A stretch of DNA of 64,000 nucleotides from Mycolicibacterium sphagni (GCF_013337765.1 NZ_VBSB01000002.1:290775-354774), one strand, 5' to 3'. Positions 46,418-55,798 are shown, counted from the first letter of the stretch. Made by a program: numbers and translations. The notes: a model not told the origin generated them from the letters alone.

Positions 46418-46773
46418 CTAATGCGACAGCCGGACGGCATCCGAGAGGTCGCGATATCTGCATCGGTTCGGCTGGCCTACTCGAGGCCCGGGCCTGTCCC
46501 CGACGCACGCGACACGCCAATAGGTCTCTGAGCTGGGCTCAGATTTAAGGACCGGCGATGTCAGGTGCAGGTTGAGGTGGGCAGGATGCAGCCAGCGCAA
46601 CGTCCAACAATAGCGGAGAACGGCGCATTCCTCAACAACCGGGTGCCGGGCAGGCTGGCGCTGGCTGGCGAACTAGCTACCCATGCACACATGCTGGTCA
46701 ACAGACTGGACCGTTTGGGCCTTTCCGTCAAGGGAAACGCGGTCTTTAATGTGGAAAATACCCGCTGGGAGGC
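46418..46773 (-). promoter_or_regulatory. rpoB promoter and leader region
   Basis: 356 bases without a credible gene. On the minus strand TTGAGG (46630-46635) and TATTGT (46607-46612) are separated by 17 bases, a good sigma-A-type promoter, leaving a leader of about 180 bases before rpoB. No terminator for the upstream hydrolase-lipocalin gene was recognised on the rpoB side since both read the same way. Confidence 0.65.
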
Positions 46774-49689
46774 TTAGACGCTGACCGTGGACGGAAACTG
46801 CTGCGTCCTGGTGATCGGCCCCCACACGCCGAGTTGGCGCGCCCGGGTCACCAGCGCGCTGTACTCACTGGCAGGCACCGTCTGTTCCCGGGTGAGGATG
46901 TAGCCGGAGAACCCGGTCGGATCGCTGACGATCACCCATTGGTAGGCGGGGTCGTAGTCGAGGATCCAGTAGTTCCCGGGCTCGGCGGTGTTCGGCGTCT
47001 GGTTGAAGAACGCGACGTCCAGACGCGTGTTCACGCCGGCGTTGACTGACACCGCGGTCCCGGTGATCTGACTCGACGGGCCATTGGGTCCGATGTAGTT
47101 GCCGGAGTTCTGCACCCCGATCGAGCCGTCGGTGTTCAGGGTGTACACCGCTTTCGTGTTGACCAGCCCCCACGCGAACGGCAGCTTCACACTGCCCTGC
47201 TCATACCAGGGCTGACCGTCGGCGTACTGGGCGACCTCGACCGGCGGCGGCGCCGGCAGCGTGGCCGCCCCGGCCTGTCCCATGACGATCGGCTGGTTGG
47301 GGACGTAGGTGCCGTCGTTGGGGCTGCCGTAGATGCCGTACACCGGATCGGTCGGCCCCTTGCCGGCGTAGATGTCGTTGATCCAGCCCGAGGCGAACGT
47401 CCGCACCGCCGTCTTGCCCCCGGGCGGGGACGGCTTGACGATGATCGTGCTGAGCAGCTCGCCCAGTAACCCGAAGGGGTTGTTGCCGGCGATGACGTCG
47501 GTGTGCGAACCGTTGTCGATCTGGACGCCGTAGAACTGATTGCCGTAGAAGGCCTGCATCAGCTCGGTGGCCACCCCGAAGCCGTTCCAGCGCTGCGGTG
47601 GGGCCGCGATCTGGTAGTCCGGGATACCGGCGCCGGCCAGTGCGGTCAGCGAGTCGGTGAACAGCGGGTCGCGCGAGACACCGTCGAACATCACCACACC
47701 GAGCAGATTGTCGACCTGATCGGTCTGGGTGATCAGGGCACCGACCGCGGTGGCGAAGTTGCCGCCGGCCGAATGCCCCGTGAGCAGGAACTTCTCCGGC
47801 AGAGTGCCGCTGAGACCGGCAGCGTTGGCGCTGATGTTCAACGCCGACCGACTTCCCTGGAACATGCCGGCGACCGCCTCGCGCATCTGTTCGCCGCCCA
47901 GGTAGCAACCCGGGCACAGCGGAGTGTCGAACCAGAAGATGTCGGGCACCACCACGATGCTGTTGGTTTCTTGGGCCAGCTGCTGAGCCGCGGTGCCGTA
48001 CCAGTCGTTGAAGCCCAGGAATCCGTGCTGCAGCCAGATCACGCCGTTGGCTGCGACGGTGCCGTCAGCCTGGGTCGGGAAGTACCAGTTGGCTGGGGCG
48101 GCGTACCCGTTCGGGCCGCAGGGGATGTTGAGAACGGACGATCCGAACCGGACTCCAGTGACGCCGTTGCCGACCGAGACGACGGGATTGTTGGGGTTCA
48201 GCCCGTTGTCACCGCCGTTGACCGGTGCCGGCAGCTGGGCGCCAAAGAGCCCGGCGACCGTGTCAACCAACCCTTTGACGAGCTTGTCGACCAATCCCAA
48301 TTGGTTGGCTTCCGCCGCCGGCAGGCCGACCGCAGCGGTCGGGCCCATGATGATCTGTTGGTTGGCAGCCGGATAGAAGCCGTACTGCGGAGCCTCGGGC
48401 GTGGCACCGGCGTACATGTCGTTGATCCAGCCATTGCTCAGCGTGTAGACCGCCGCGGTGTTCCCGGCCGGCACACGCTTGGTCACCAACTGCAGTACCG
48501 CGTCGAACAGCGGGTTGACCCCCAGCATGGAGTCGACATGCGAGCCGTTCTGCAGGACGACCCCGATGAACGTGCCGGGAAGCGTCGCCGCCAGCAGGTT
48601 GGTAGTCGCCCCGAAGAGATTCCAGCTCTGCGCCGGGGCGGCAATCTGGTAGATCGGCTTGTCCGCGGCAGCCAGGTCGGCGACCTGACTGGCGAAGGAA
48701 CCGGTCAGCGCGCCATTGGAAACACCGTCGAACATCAACACGCCCACCAGGTCGGACGGGTCGTACTGGGCGTCAGCGCCGTCCAGGTAGTCGTCGGCGA
48801 CGGCGGTGGCGAAGCCACCGCCTGCCGAGTGGCCGGCGAGGACAAAGCGCTCCGGCAGTGCCACCCCGGTGAAACCGGCCGCGGTGGCGCTGCTCAGCAG
48901 CGTTGCGCGGTCCGGTCCGAGCAGGGCTGCCGCGTCCTGTTGGGTCACTTCGCAGGTGAGGCAGCCGCCCGAGAATGTGATCGGAATTGAGGACAGGGTC
49001 GGCGCCACCACGATGCTGTTGGTCTGCTGCGCCAGGTCCTTGGCCAACGCCGAGTAGAAGGTGTTCGTGGCCCCAAACCCGTGCTGGAGCCAGATAACAC
49101 CCTGGGCGTCGACACTTCCGTCAGCCTGGGTCGGGAAATACCAGTCGGCGGCGACGGTCTTACCGATGAAGGCCCCGGGAAGGTCCAGTCGAGAATGACC
49201 CACCAGCACACCGGTCACGCCGTTGGTCGGCGCGCCGGGCAGTGTGGTCGATGCGGTCACCGGAGCGCTCGGTGTGGTGGTGGCGGCGGGGATGTTGGTG
49301 CGCGGCACCGCCCCCAGGTTGGCGAGCACGCTGAGCGCGGCACTCGCCAAAAGATCAGACGCCGGCGCCGACGGCGACGTGGCCAGAGACCGCATGCCCG
49401 CGCGACGTGAGGTGGCGACGCCCGAGGTGACGGTCGTCGGCATCGGCGTCGCGACAGCCGTGGGGCTGGCTTTCTGCGCAGTCTGAGGCGAGCGCACCGA
49501 CCGCGTGGCGGCCGACGGTGTGGACGCCCGCCGACTCGCGCCGGTGGACTTTCCTGCGGCCGACGACGACGCCTTCTGACCGGCGCTGTCGTCGTTGTCG
49601 GCATGGGCCACGGCGGAGCCGGACAGCAATGCCGCACCCAGCCCCACGATCATTGCGCCGGTCCCCAACAAGACTTGACGTTGCGTCAT
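46774..49689 (-). CDS. Secreted double alpha/beta-hydrolase fused to a lipocalin domain
   Basis: 971 residues from ATG 49689. Residues 1-30 are a Sec signal (cleavage near AHA/D), 31-155 an Ala/Ser/Thr-rich linker. Hydrolase repeat 1 spans about 156-455 with nucleophile Ser288 (AGHSAGG), Asp321 (MFDGVS) and His384 (NGSHVD), plus a Cys243-Cys246 pair. Repeat 2 spans about 505-805 with Ser640, Asp669, His729 and Cys592-Cys595. Residues 815-960 look like a bacterial lipocalin (WYEQGSVKLPFAWGLVNTKA, YWILDYDPAYQWVIVSDP, YILTREQ). All catalytic residues are kept, so both repeats should be active esterases or lipases; the lipocalin may bind a lipid substrate or product. Substrate unknown. Confidence 0.88.
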   Translation of the reverse strand: MTQRQVLLGTGAMIVGLGAALLSGSAVAHADNDDSAGQKASSSAAGKSTGASRRASTPSAATRSVRSPQTAQKASPTAVATPMPTTVTSGVATSRRAGMRSLATSPSAPASDLLASAALSVLANLGAVPRTNIPAATTTPSAPVTASTTLPGAPTNGVTGVLVGHSRLDLPGAFIGKTVAADWYFPTQADGSVDAQGVIWLQHGFGATNTFYSALAKDLAQQTNSIVVAPTLSSIPITFSGGCLTCEVTQQDAAALLGPDRATLLSSATAAGFTGVALPERFVLAGHSAGGGFATAVADDYLDGADAQYDPSDLVGVLMFDGVSNGALTGSFASQVADLAAADKPIYQIAAPAQSWNLFGATTNLLAATLPGTFIGVVLQNGSHVDSMLGVNPLFDAVLQLVTKRVPAGNTAAVYTLSNGWINDMYAGATPEAPQYGFYPAANQQIIMGPTAAVGLPAAEANQLGLVDKLVKGLVDTVAGLFGAQLPAPVNGGDNGLNPNNPVVSVGNGVTGVRFGSSVLNIPCGPNGYAAPANWYFPTQADGTVAANGVIWLQHGFLGFNDWYGTAAQQLAQETNSIVVVPDIFWFDTPLCPGCYLGGEQMREAVAGMFQGSRSALNISANAAGLSGTLPEKFLLTGHSAGGNFATAVGALITQTDQVDNLLGVVMFDGVSRDPLFTDSLTALAGAGIPDYQIAAPPQRWNGFGVATELMQAFYGNQFYGVQIDNGSHTDVIAGNNPFGLLGELLSTIIVKPSPPGGKTAVRTFASGWINDIYAGKGPTDPVYGIYGSPNDGTYVPNQPIVMGQAGAATLPAPPPVEVAQYADGQPWYEQGSVKLPFAWGLVNTKAVYTLNTDGSIGVQNSGNYIGPNGPSSQITGTAVSVNAGVNTRLDVAFFNQTPNTAEPGNYWILDYDPAYQWVIVSDPTGFSGYILTREQTVPASEYSALVTRARQLGVWGPITRTQQFPSTVSV

Positions 49690-49791
49690 CGCTGACCTGC
49701 CTCATCACAATTGACGACCGGGCAAAAGTACTCAGTGCCAGCCCGATTCGGGGACGAAGTCCCATCCTCGGGCCGGGATGTCATCGATTCG

Positions 49792-52203
49792 TCAGGCGGC
49801 GATCGAGCGGGCTGCCGCGGCGGCCGGCACAGTCGGCAGGACAATCGCGGCGGTCTGGCCCATGATGATCGGCTCCCCGGGCGAGCCGTAGAGCCCGTAC
49901 TGCGGGGCATCCGGCCCGGCTGCGACGTAGAAATCGTTGATCCAGCCGGCGGCCAAGGTGTGCACGGCGGTGGCATTACCCGGCGCGGACGGCCTGACGA
50001 AGATCGCGGCGAAGAAGTCGAAGAACGGGTCGGAACCGATCACGGAGTCGGTGTGTGAGCCGTTGACCAGTTCGACGCCGACGAACTGATCCGGGCGCTG
50101 AGCGATCAGGTCGGTGGTGGTCCGGCCGAAGGCGTTCCACGGCTGCGCTGGGGCGGCGATCTGATAGACGGGAATGCCGTCGAGGGTGGCCAGTGCGCTG
50201 TCGAAGGCATCGCTATTGGAGACGCCGTCGAACATCACGATGCCGAGTAGATGATTGTCGTCGCCGGGCGCCAGGGAGTTGACGTAGTCACTGCCGGCGG
50301 CCACGGCCAGTCCCCCACCCGCGGAATGCCCGGAGAGCGTGAAGTCTTCCGGCAGCGTGCCCTGATAGCCGGCGTTGCTGGCGCTGATCGCCAGTGCGGC
50401 GCGACCCCCGAGGAACAGATCCGCCACCCCCTGCTGCATCGCGGGGTTGTTGATCGTGCAGGTCGGGCAGGTCAGCGGTGCGAACGACGGCAACGTTGTC
50501 GCAACCACGATGCTGTTGGTCTGCTGGGCCAGCGACTTGGCCAGCACGGTGTAGAAGGACTTGTTGGCCAGGAATCCGTGCTGCAGATAGATGATTCCGT
50601 TGGCCTGCACGGAGCCGTCGGCTTGCGTCGGGAAATACCAGTCGGCCGGGGCGTTGTAGGTGCGGGAGCCGACCTGGATCGTCAGCGTCGTGTTGCCGGT
50701 TTTCACGCCGGTCACCCCGTTGGCGGTCGGGGACGTCACAGTCGGGTTGGCGGCCACCGGTGTCACCGTTGCCGAGCGCGGTGGGCCGCCGAATATCAGC
50801 GGCATGACGATGTCGGTCCACTTCTTCATCAGCGTCTCGATCGGTCCGAGCTGGCTGGCCAGCGGTGTGGGCAGCACCACCGCGGAGGCGTCGCCCATGA
50901 TGATCGGCTGACCGGCGGTGCCGTAGATGCCGTACTGCGGGGCGTCGGGGCCGGCGCCGACGTACATGTCGTTGATCCAGCCGGTGCTCAGGGTGTCGAC
51001 GGCGGAGGTGTTGCCCTTCGGCGAAGGCTTGGTGACCAGCTGAGCGAAGAAGTCGATGACCGGATTGCTGCCCAGCATCGCGTCGACATGTGAGCCGTTG
51101 ACCAGCACGACGCCGTCGAACTGGTCGGGCCGCAGCGCCAGCAGCTCGTCGGTGGTGGTACCGAAGGTGTTCCACGTCTGGGCCGGCGCCGCGATCTGAT
51201 AGACGGGAATGTCGAGGGTGTCCAGGCTGGCGATCGCCTGCGGCAGCGTGCCGTTCATGTTGACGCCGTCGTACATCACCACCCCGAGCAAGTGGTTGTC
51301 GTCCCCCGGCGCCAAGTCGTCGACGTAGTAGCCACCGACCGACGACGACCACCCGCCGCCGGCGGAGTGCCCGGCCAGGACGAAGTCCTCCGGCAGCGCA
51401 CCCTGATACCCGGCCTGGTTGGCGCTGATGGTCAACGCCGAGCGATCGCCGAGGAACATCGTCGCGGCGGCCTTCTGCATCGGCACGCCGTAGAGGGTGC
51501 AGCCGCCACATCTCAGCTGCGGGAACGACGGCACGTTCGGCGCCACCACGATGGAGTTGGTGTCCTTGGCCAGCTGAGTGGCCAGCGCCGAGTAGAACGC
51601 TTTGTCGGCAAGGAAGCCGTGCTGCAGCCAGATGACGCCGTTGGCCTGCACCGAACCGTCGGCCTGGGTCGGGAAGTACCAGTCGGCCGATGTGTTGAAG
51701 CCGCCGTTGACCGGGATCGTCAGAGTCGAATGCCCGACCTTGACGCCGGTGACGCCGTTGGTGGCCGGCGGGGTGACCACCGACTGGGCTGACTGCGATG
51801 CCGCTGCTGCGGGCCGCGCGCTGGTGCCGGTCGCCGACCCGGCCGGAGCGGTCGGAGCCGCGACGCCGAAGACGGACAGCACGTCGGCCAGGACCTTGGC
51901 TGGGGTGTTCGCTGCGCGCCGGGAGACGGCCTGCTGCGGGGTCGCTGCCGTCGGGGCGGCCGTGGCCGTCGGTTTCGGGGTGCGCACTCGGGAGACGACA
52001 GCGGCGGGTGCGACGCGGTGTCGAGCCGACGCGGCCGCGGCGGGCGATGAGGTGTTCGACGACGATTGCGAGGCGGACGTGCCCGAGTGCTCGGCGCTGC
52101 CGCCGGTGTCGGCCGTTGCGGTGCCACTACCTGCGAGCAGGGCCGCGCCGATGCCGGCGAAGACGGCTACCGTCCCCCACCAGATCCGCCGCTCGCGTAG
52201 CAC
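49792..52203 (-). CDS. Secreted double alpha/beta-hydrolase
   Basis: 803 residues from GTG 52203, preceded by GAGGAGG; the longer frame lacks support. Signal peptide 1-31, low-complexity linker to about 147, then two repeats: first with Cys232-Cys235, Ser280, Asp312, His372; second with Cys579-Cys582, Ser627, Asp659, His717. It is a paralogue of the next gene downstream, sharing phrases such as ADWYFPTQADGSV and QIAAPAQ, but has no lipocalin domain. 102 bases separate the two genes, so they probably form an operon. Secreted ester hydrolysis is inferred from the fold. Confidence 0.88.
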   Translation of the reverse strand: MLRERRIWWGTVAVFAGIGAALLAGSGTATADTGGSAEHSGTSASQSSSNTSSPAAAASARHRVAPAAVVSRVRTPKPTATAAPTAATPQQAVSRRAANTPAKVLADVLSVFGVAAPTAPAGSATGTSARPAAAASQSAQSVVTPPATNGVTGVKVGHSTLTIPVNGGFNTSADWYFPTQADGSVQANGVIWLQHGFLADKAFYSALATQLAKDTNSIVVAPNVPSFPQLRCGGCTLYGVPMQKAAATMFLGDRSALTISANQAGYQGALPEDFVLAGHSAGGGWSSSVGGYYVDDLAPGDDNHLLGVVMYDGVNMNGTLPQAIASLDTLDIPVYQIAAPAQTWNTFGTTTDELLALRPDQFDGVVLVNGSHVDAMLGSNPVIDFFAQLVTKPSPKGNTSAVDTLSTGWINDMYVGAGPDAPQYGIYGTAGQPIIMGDASAVVLPTPLASQLGPIETLMKKWTDIVMPLIFGGPPRSATVTPVAANPTVTSPTANGVTGVKTGNTTLTIQVGSRTYNAPADWYFPTQADGSVQANGIIYLQHGFLANKSFYTVLAKSLAQQTNSIVVATTLPSFAPLTCPTCTINNPAMQQGVADLFLGGRAALAISASNAGYQGTLPEDFTLSGHSAGGGLAVAAGSDYVNSLAPGDDNHLLGIVMFDGVSNSDAFDSALATLDGIPVYQIAAPAQPWNAFGRTTTDLIAQRPDQFVGVELVNGSHTDSVIGSDPFFDFFAAIFVRPSAPGNATAVHTLAAGWINDFYVAAGPDAPQYGLYGSPGEPIIMGQTAAIVLPTVPAAAAARSIAA

Positions 52204-52286
52204 CCCAACCTCCTCGTTGACGGTCGAGCAAACGTTATCGGAGTGGACGGGTGCTCGACCCCATTTTTCGCGAACAGTCCCAAAAG

Positions 52287-52326
52287 CAGCTGACACCCAC
52301 GCATTTGGATGCGCGGGTGTCAGCTG
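52287..52326 (-). terminator. Terminator of mkl
   Basis: Arms 52287-52304 and 52309-52326 form an 18-bp stem with one mismatch and a four-base loop; the outer part CAGCTGACACCC pairs perfectly. On the minus-strand transcript it is followed by CUUUUGG. It starts about 25 bases after the mkl stop, before the secreted hydrolase gene. Confidence 0.8.
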
Positions 52327-52350
52327 ACTGTGGCAGAAGAGGGGTTAGTT

Positions 52351-53400
52351 TCAGTCCTCGCCGGCGAAGGTGTGGCTGGGCAGCCGGTGGGTGCCCTCCA
52401 GGTCGTCGCGGATGGCTTCCTGGGCGGCCGGGGGCAGCGTGTGCAGAATCTGGCGCACGCGTTCTTGGCGGCGGGCCACTGCTGTGCGTTCCGGGATGCC
52501 CGGGGTGACCGTCAGCTGCGGAGGCACACCCACGATTTCCTCGACACCACCGTCGTGGTGGCCGGCGTCGACCAGGGCCTGCTCCTCGGCCATCGTCGAC
52601 TCGTCCTTCTCCTCCGACATACCGATCGGACCGATCCGGCGGCCGTTGAGGAACTGGCGCACCACCGGCTCGTCACTGGTCAACAGCACCTCACGCGGGC
52701 CGAACATGACCAGATGCTTGCGGAACAGCATGCCGATGTTGTCGGGCACCGTGCGGGCGATGTTGATGTTGTGCGTCACGATCAGGATCGTGCAGTCGAT
52801 CTGGGCGTTGATGTCGATCAGCAGCTGCGACAGGTAGGCGGTACGCACTGGGTCCAGGCCCGAGTCGGGCTCGTCGCAGAGAATGATCTTCGGGTCGAGC
52901 ACCAGCGAGCGCGCCAGCCCGGCGCGCTTGCGCATACCGCCGGAAATCCAACCGGGGAACTTGGTCTCGTCACCACCCAAGCCCACCATCTCGAGCTTCT
53001 CCATGACGATGTTGCGGATCTCGCTTTCCTTCTTCTTCGTGTGCTCACGAAGCGGGAAAGCGGTGTTGTCGAACAGACTCATCGAGCCGAACAACGCACC
53101 GTCCTGAAACATCACACCGAACAGGGTGCGGATCTCGTAGAGCTCCTTGGCCGAGCACTCGATGATGTTGGTGCCATCCACGATGATCTTGCCCCGCTCC
53201 GGGCGCAGCAGACCGATCAGCGACTTCAAGAACACCGATTTACCGGTACCCGACGGGCCCAGCAGAACGCTGACCTCACCGGCGGGGATATCGAGGGTTA
53301 CGTCCTCCCAGATTCGCTGGGAACCGAACGACTTCGTCAACCCCTCGACCTGAATAGCAATACCCACGCCAGATCCTTCCGCGCCCACGCTGGTAGCCAT
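52351..53400 (-). CDS. mkl: Mce transporter ATPase Mkl (MceG)
   Basis: 349 residues from ATG 53400. ABC ATPase motifs: Walker A GPSGTGKS at 48-55, Q-loop FQDGALFG, signature ISGGM at 152-156, Walker B ILCDEPDSGLDP at 173-184 and the His switch VTHN. A C-terminal tail of about 85 residues beyond the ATPase (SEEKDESTMAEEQALVD and after) is typical of MceG, which energises lipid and cholesterol import through all Mce complexes. Related to MlaF. Position matches Rv0655. Confidence 0.96.
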   Translation of the reverse strand: MATSVGAEGSGVGIAIQVEGLTKSFGSQRIWEDVTLDIPAGEVSVLLGPSGTGKSVFLKSLIGLLRPERGKIIVDGTNIIECSAKELYEIRTLFGVMFQDGALFGSMSLFDNTAFPLREHTKKKESEIRNIVMEKLEMVGLGGDETKFPGWISGGMRKRAGLARSLVLDPKIILCDEPDSGLDPVRTAYLSQLLIDINAQIDCTILIVTHNINIARTVPDNIGMLFRKHLVMFGPREVLLTSDEPVVRQFLNGRRIGPIGMSEEKDESTMAEEQALVDAGHHDGGVEEIVGVPPQLTVTPGIPERTAVARRQERVRQILHTLPPAAQEAIRDDLEGTHRLPSHTFAGED

Positions 53401-53532
53401 CGCCGCGATGGCCTGTGGTTTGAGTCACTGTAGCGCACGCCGATTCGCGCCACTGAGTTTGTGTACCGAGCTGTGATCGATGGTCCCGATGCCCCGCCGG
53501 CACCTCGTTGGCTGCACGCGACCGGGACAAGA

Positions 53533-53568
53533 AAATCCCCCGCGAGCACGAATGCCCGCGGGGGATTT
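53533..53568 (-). terminator. Intrinsic terminator of rplJL
   Basis: AAATCCCCCGCG (53533-53544) and CGCGGGGGATTT (53557-53568) form a perfect 12-bp stem with a 12-base loop, followed on the minus strand by UUCU. It lies 15 bases after the rplL stop. The remaining bases up to mkl hold its promoter. Confidence 0.88.
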
Positions 53569-53582
53569 CTGTGAAGACAGAC

Positions 53583-53975
53583 CTACTTGACGGTGACCGT
53601 CGCGCCTGCGGCCTCGAGCTTGGCCTTGGCGTCGTCGGCGGCCTCCTTGTTGACCTTCTCGAGCAGCGGCTTGGGAGCGCCGTCGACGAGGTCCTTGGCC
53701 TCCTTGAGGCCCAGGCCGGAGACGATCTCGCGGACGACCTTGATGACGCCGATCTTCTTGTCGCCGGCACCCTCGAGGATGACGTCGAATTCCGACTGCT
53801 CCTCGGCGGCCTCGGCCGGGGCACCGCCGGCGGCGGGGCCGGCAGCGGCAACGGCGACCGGAGCGGCGGCGGTGACGTCGAAGGTCTCCTCGAACACCTT
53901 CACGAACTCAGAGAGCTCGAGCAGGGTCAGTTCCTTGAAGGCGTCGATCAGTTCGTCAGTGGACAGCTTTGCCAT
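53583..53975 (-). CDS. rplL: 50S ribosomal protein L7/L12
   Basis: 130 residues from ATG 53975. N-terminal dimerisation helices ([27 protein letters not shown]), an Ala/Gly hinge ([22 protein letters not shown] is in this stretch) and the C-terminal domain [29 protein letters not shown] that recruits translation factors. Present in several copies on the ribosomal stalk. 37 bases after rplJ. Confidence 0.99.
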   Translation of the reverse strand: MAKLSTDELIDAFKELTLLELSEFVKVFEETFDVTAAAPVAVAAAGPAAGGAPAEAAEEQSEFDVILEGAGDKKIGVIKVVREIVSGLGLKEAKDLVDGAPKPLLEKVNKEAADDAKAKLEAAGATVTVK

Positions 53976-54012
53976 GGTGATTCCTTATCTCTAACTGTGT
54001 GGTGGTTTGGGA

Positions 54013-54552
54013 TTAAGCGGAGGACTCTGCGGAATCCTCTGCAGCCTTCTTCTCTTGCAGAGCTGCGGCCAGGCGAGCGACCTGGGACGCGGGTGCCACG
54101 AACAGCGCCGCGGCCTGGGACTGCTTCGCCTTCAGTGCGCCGGCGATGCGCGACAGCAACACCTCGCGCGACTCGAGATCGGCGATCCGCTCGACCTCGG
54201 ACACGGACAGCGCTTTGCCGTCCATGTAGCCGCCCTTGATGACCAGTGCCTTGTTGTCCTTGGCGAACTTCTTGATCGCCTTGGCGGCGTCGACGGGCTC
54301 ACCCTTGATGAACGCGATGGCAGTCGGTCCGGCGAACAGCTCGTCGAGACCCTCGATGCCGGCCTCGGTCGCTGCACGCTTCACCAAGGTGTTCTTGGCG
54401 ACGGTGTAGGACGTTTCCTTGCCCAGCGCCCTGCGCAGCTCGGCAAGATTGGCCACCGTCAAGCCGCGGTACTCGGTGACGACGGTGGCCGTCGCCTCCT
54501 TGAAACTCTCGGCGATGTCGGCGACCGCGGTGGCCTTGTCAGCCTTGGCCAT
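54013..54552 (-). CDS. rplJ: 50S ribosomal protein L10
   Basis: 179 residues from ATG 54552 ([20 protein letters not shown]) with AGGAGG six bases upstream; the frame extending to 54600 is leader. [16 protein letters not shown] and [27 protein letters not shown] are L10 hallmarks. L10 anchors the L7/L12 stalk and usually represses its own mRNA by binding the leader. Confidence 0.99.
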   Translation of the reverse strand: MAKADKATAVADIAESFKEATATVVTEYRGLTVANLAELRRALGKETSYTVAKNTLVKRAATEAGIEGLDELFAGPTAIAFIKGEPVDAAKAIKKFAKDNKALVIKGGYMDGKALSVSEVERIADLESREVLLSRIAGALKAKQSQAAALFVAPASQVARLAAALQEKKAAEDSAESSA

Positions 54553-54617
54553 GCTTGCCTCCTCGTGATGGTTGGGATGTCCACCAACCGACGGGCGCAA
54601 AGGCCGGAAATCACAAA

Positions 54618-54644
54618 CGCCCCGACACAGGACAGGTCGGGGCG
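54618..54644 (-). promoter_or_regulatory. rplJ leader hairpin
   Basis: CGCCCCGAC (54618-54626) and GTCGGGGCG (54636-54644) make a perfect 9-bp stem with a 9-base loop, 66-92 bases before rplJ, followed on the transcript by UUUG. It may be part of an L10-leader structure or an attenuator. A possible -10, TATCCT, lies at 54749-54754 on the same strand. Confidence 0.5.
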
Positions 54645-54760
54645 CACAGTAAAACTGCTGTTACCTCGTCCTCCTGCGTGGGCCGCCGGGATAACCCGGA
54701 CCTTCAACCGATTGCTCGGTGACCGACGGTCTTCGGTGGAACTGGGCAAGGATAGCGTGC

Positions 54761-54843
54761 GCTCCCGCTGAACTCCTAATTCTCCCGAGCAGACGCACAA
54801 TCGCATAGAAATGCGTTCCAGCGTGCGAGTCTGCGTCTGCTCG
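54761..54843. repeat. Repeat (c): 83-bp direct repeat containing a GAGCAGACGCA palindrome
   Basis: 54786-54797 reads CGAGCAGACGCA and 54832-54843 is its reverse complement; the 58 bases between form a long hairpin with internal mismatches. The 25 bases before it (GCTCCCGCTGAACTCCTAAT) resemble the last codons of the AbiEi-like gene at 55781-55800. Nearly identical to 55781-55863, 1,020 bases away. Confidence 0.85.
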
Positions 54844-54910
54844 CGAGCTATCCACAGCGCCGGAGGCGGGTTGCACGCTCGAATCGACGGACAACGCGAG
54901 TGTTTGTCGA

Positions 54911-55798
54911 GTGAATGCCGACGCTCTCGACCTCCTTGCACAGAACGGCGGAATTGCCACCACCGCGCAGCTGCTGACAGTGCTGACCCGACAGCAACTC
55001 GACGTTCAAGTGCGCAAGGGTGGATTGGTTCGCGTGTGGTACGGGGTCTATGCCCGCGCCGAACCTGACCTCCTGGGGCGACTGACGGCATTGGACCTGT
55101 TCATGGGCAAGCCGGTCGTGGCATCAATGGGTACCGCGGCCGCGCTCTACGGCTTCGACACCGAGAACACGACCGCGGTCCACGTGCTCGACCCAGGAGT
55201 CCGGATGCGGTCCACCGCAGGGCTGATAGTTCACCAGCGAATCGGGGCCCCATTGCAATGGGTCGCCAGCAGGCAAGCGACCGCGCCGGCGTGGACGGCC
55301 GTAGAGATAGCGCGCCAACTGGGTCGGCCAAGGGCGCTCGCCACACTCGATGCTGCTCTGCACTCACGGTGGTGCACGCAGGGTGATCTTGAACAGGCGG
55401 TTGACCGGCAACGCGGCCGTCGAGGTATCGCGGCGGTACGTGAGTTGTTGCCATGTGCCGACGGCCGTTCGGAATCAGCCATGGAGAGCGAGGCCCGACT
55501 CGTCATGATCGACCACGGGCTGCCCAAGCCCGAGTTGCAGTTCACGATCCGCGCGGCCGGCGGACAACGTTGGCGGGTCGACTTCGCGTGGCCAGATGCT
55601 CGGGTTGCGGCTGAATACGAAAGCGTGGCGTGGCACGCGGGCAGAGACGAAATGCTCAGGGACAAAGCCAGATTCGCGGGTGTGCAGGAAGTGGGCTGGA
55701 CCGTCGTCCCCATCATCATTGATGACGTACGTCGTCGACCAGAACGCCTCGCGCAGCGGATTGCCAGTCACTTGGAAAGGGCTCCCCTGAACTCGTAA
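54911..55798 (+). CDS. AbiEi-like winged-helix / DUF559 nuclease-fold protein
   Basis: 295 residues from GTG 54911. Residues about 5-45 (LDLLAQNGGIATTAQLLTVL onward) form an AbiEi-type winged helix as in type IV toxin-antitoxin antitoxins. The C-terminal third has RWRVDFAWPDARVAAEYESV then AWH, the DUF559 / Vsr-like PD-(D/E)xK pattern with Asp and Glu positioned as metal ligands. No toxin partner is adjacent. The gene lies between rplJ and the sugar kinase and is bracketed by near-identical palindromic direct repeats; its last codons fall inside the right repeat. A frameshifted paralogue is at 37935-38821. Function unknown. Confidence 0.87.
   Translation: MNADALDLLAQNGGIATTAQLLTVLTRQQLDVQVRKGGLVRVWYGVYARAEPDLLGRLTALDLFMGKPVVASMGTAAALYGFDTENTTAVHVLDPGVRMRSTAGLIVHQRIGAPLQWVASRQATAPAWTAVEIARQLGRPRALATLDAALHSRWCTQGDLEQAVDRQRGRRGIAAVRELLPCADGRSESAMESEARLVMIDHGLPKPELQFTIRAAGGQRWRVDFAWPDARVAAEYESVAWHAGRDEMLRDKARFAGVQEVGWTVVPIIIDDVRRRPERLAQRIASHLERAPLNS

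Noticed and set aside
54911..55798. Type IV toxin-antitoxin system
   Set aside because: Only the AbiEi-like winged helix is present; no AbiEii-type nucleotidyltransferase gene lies on either side.
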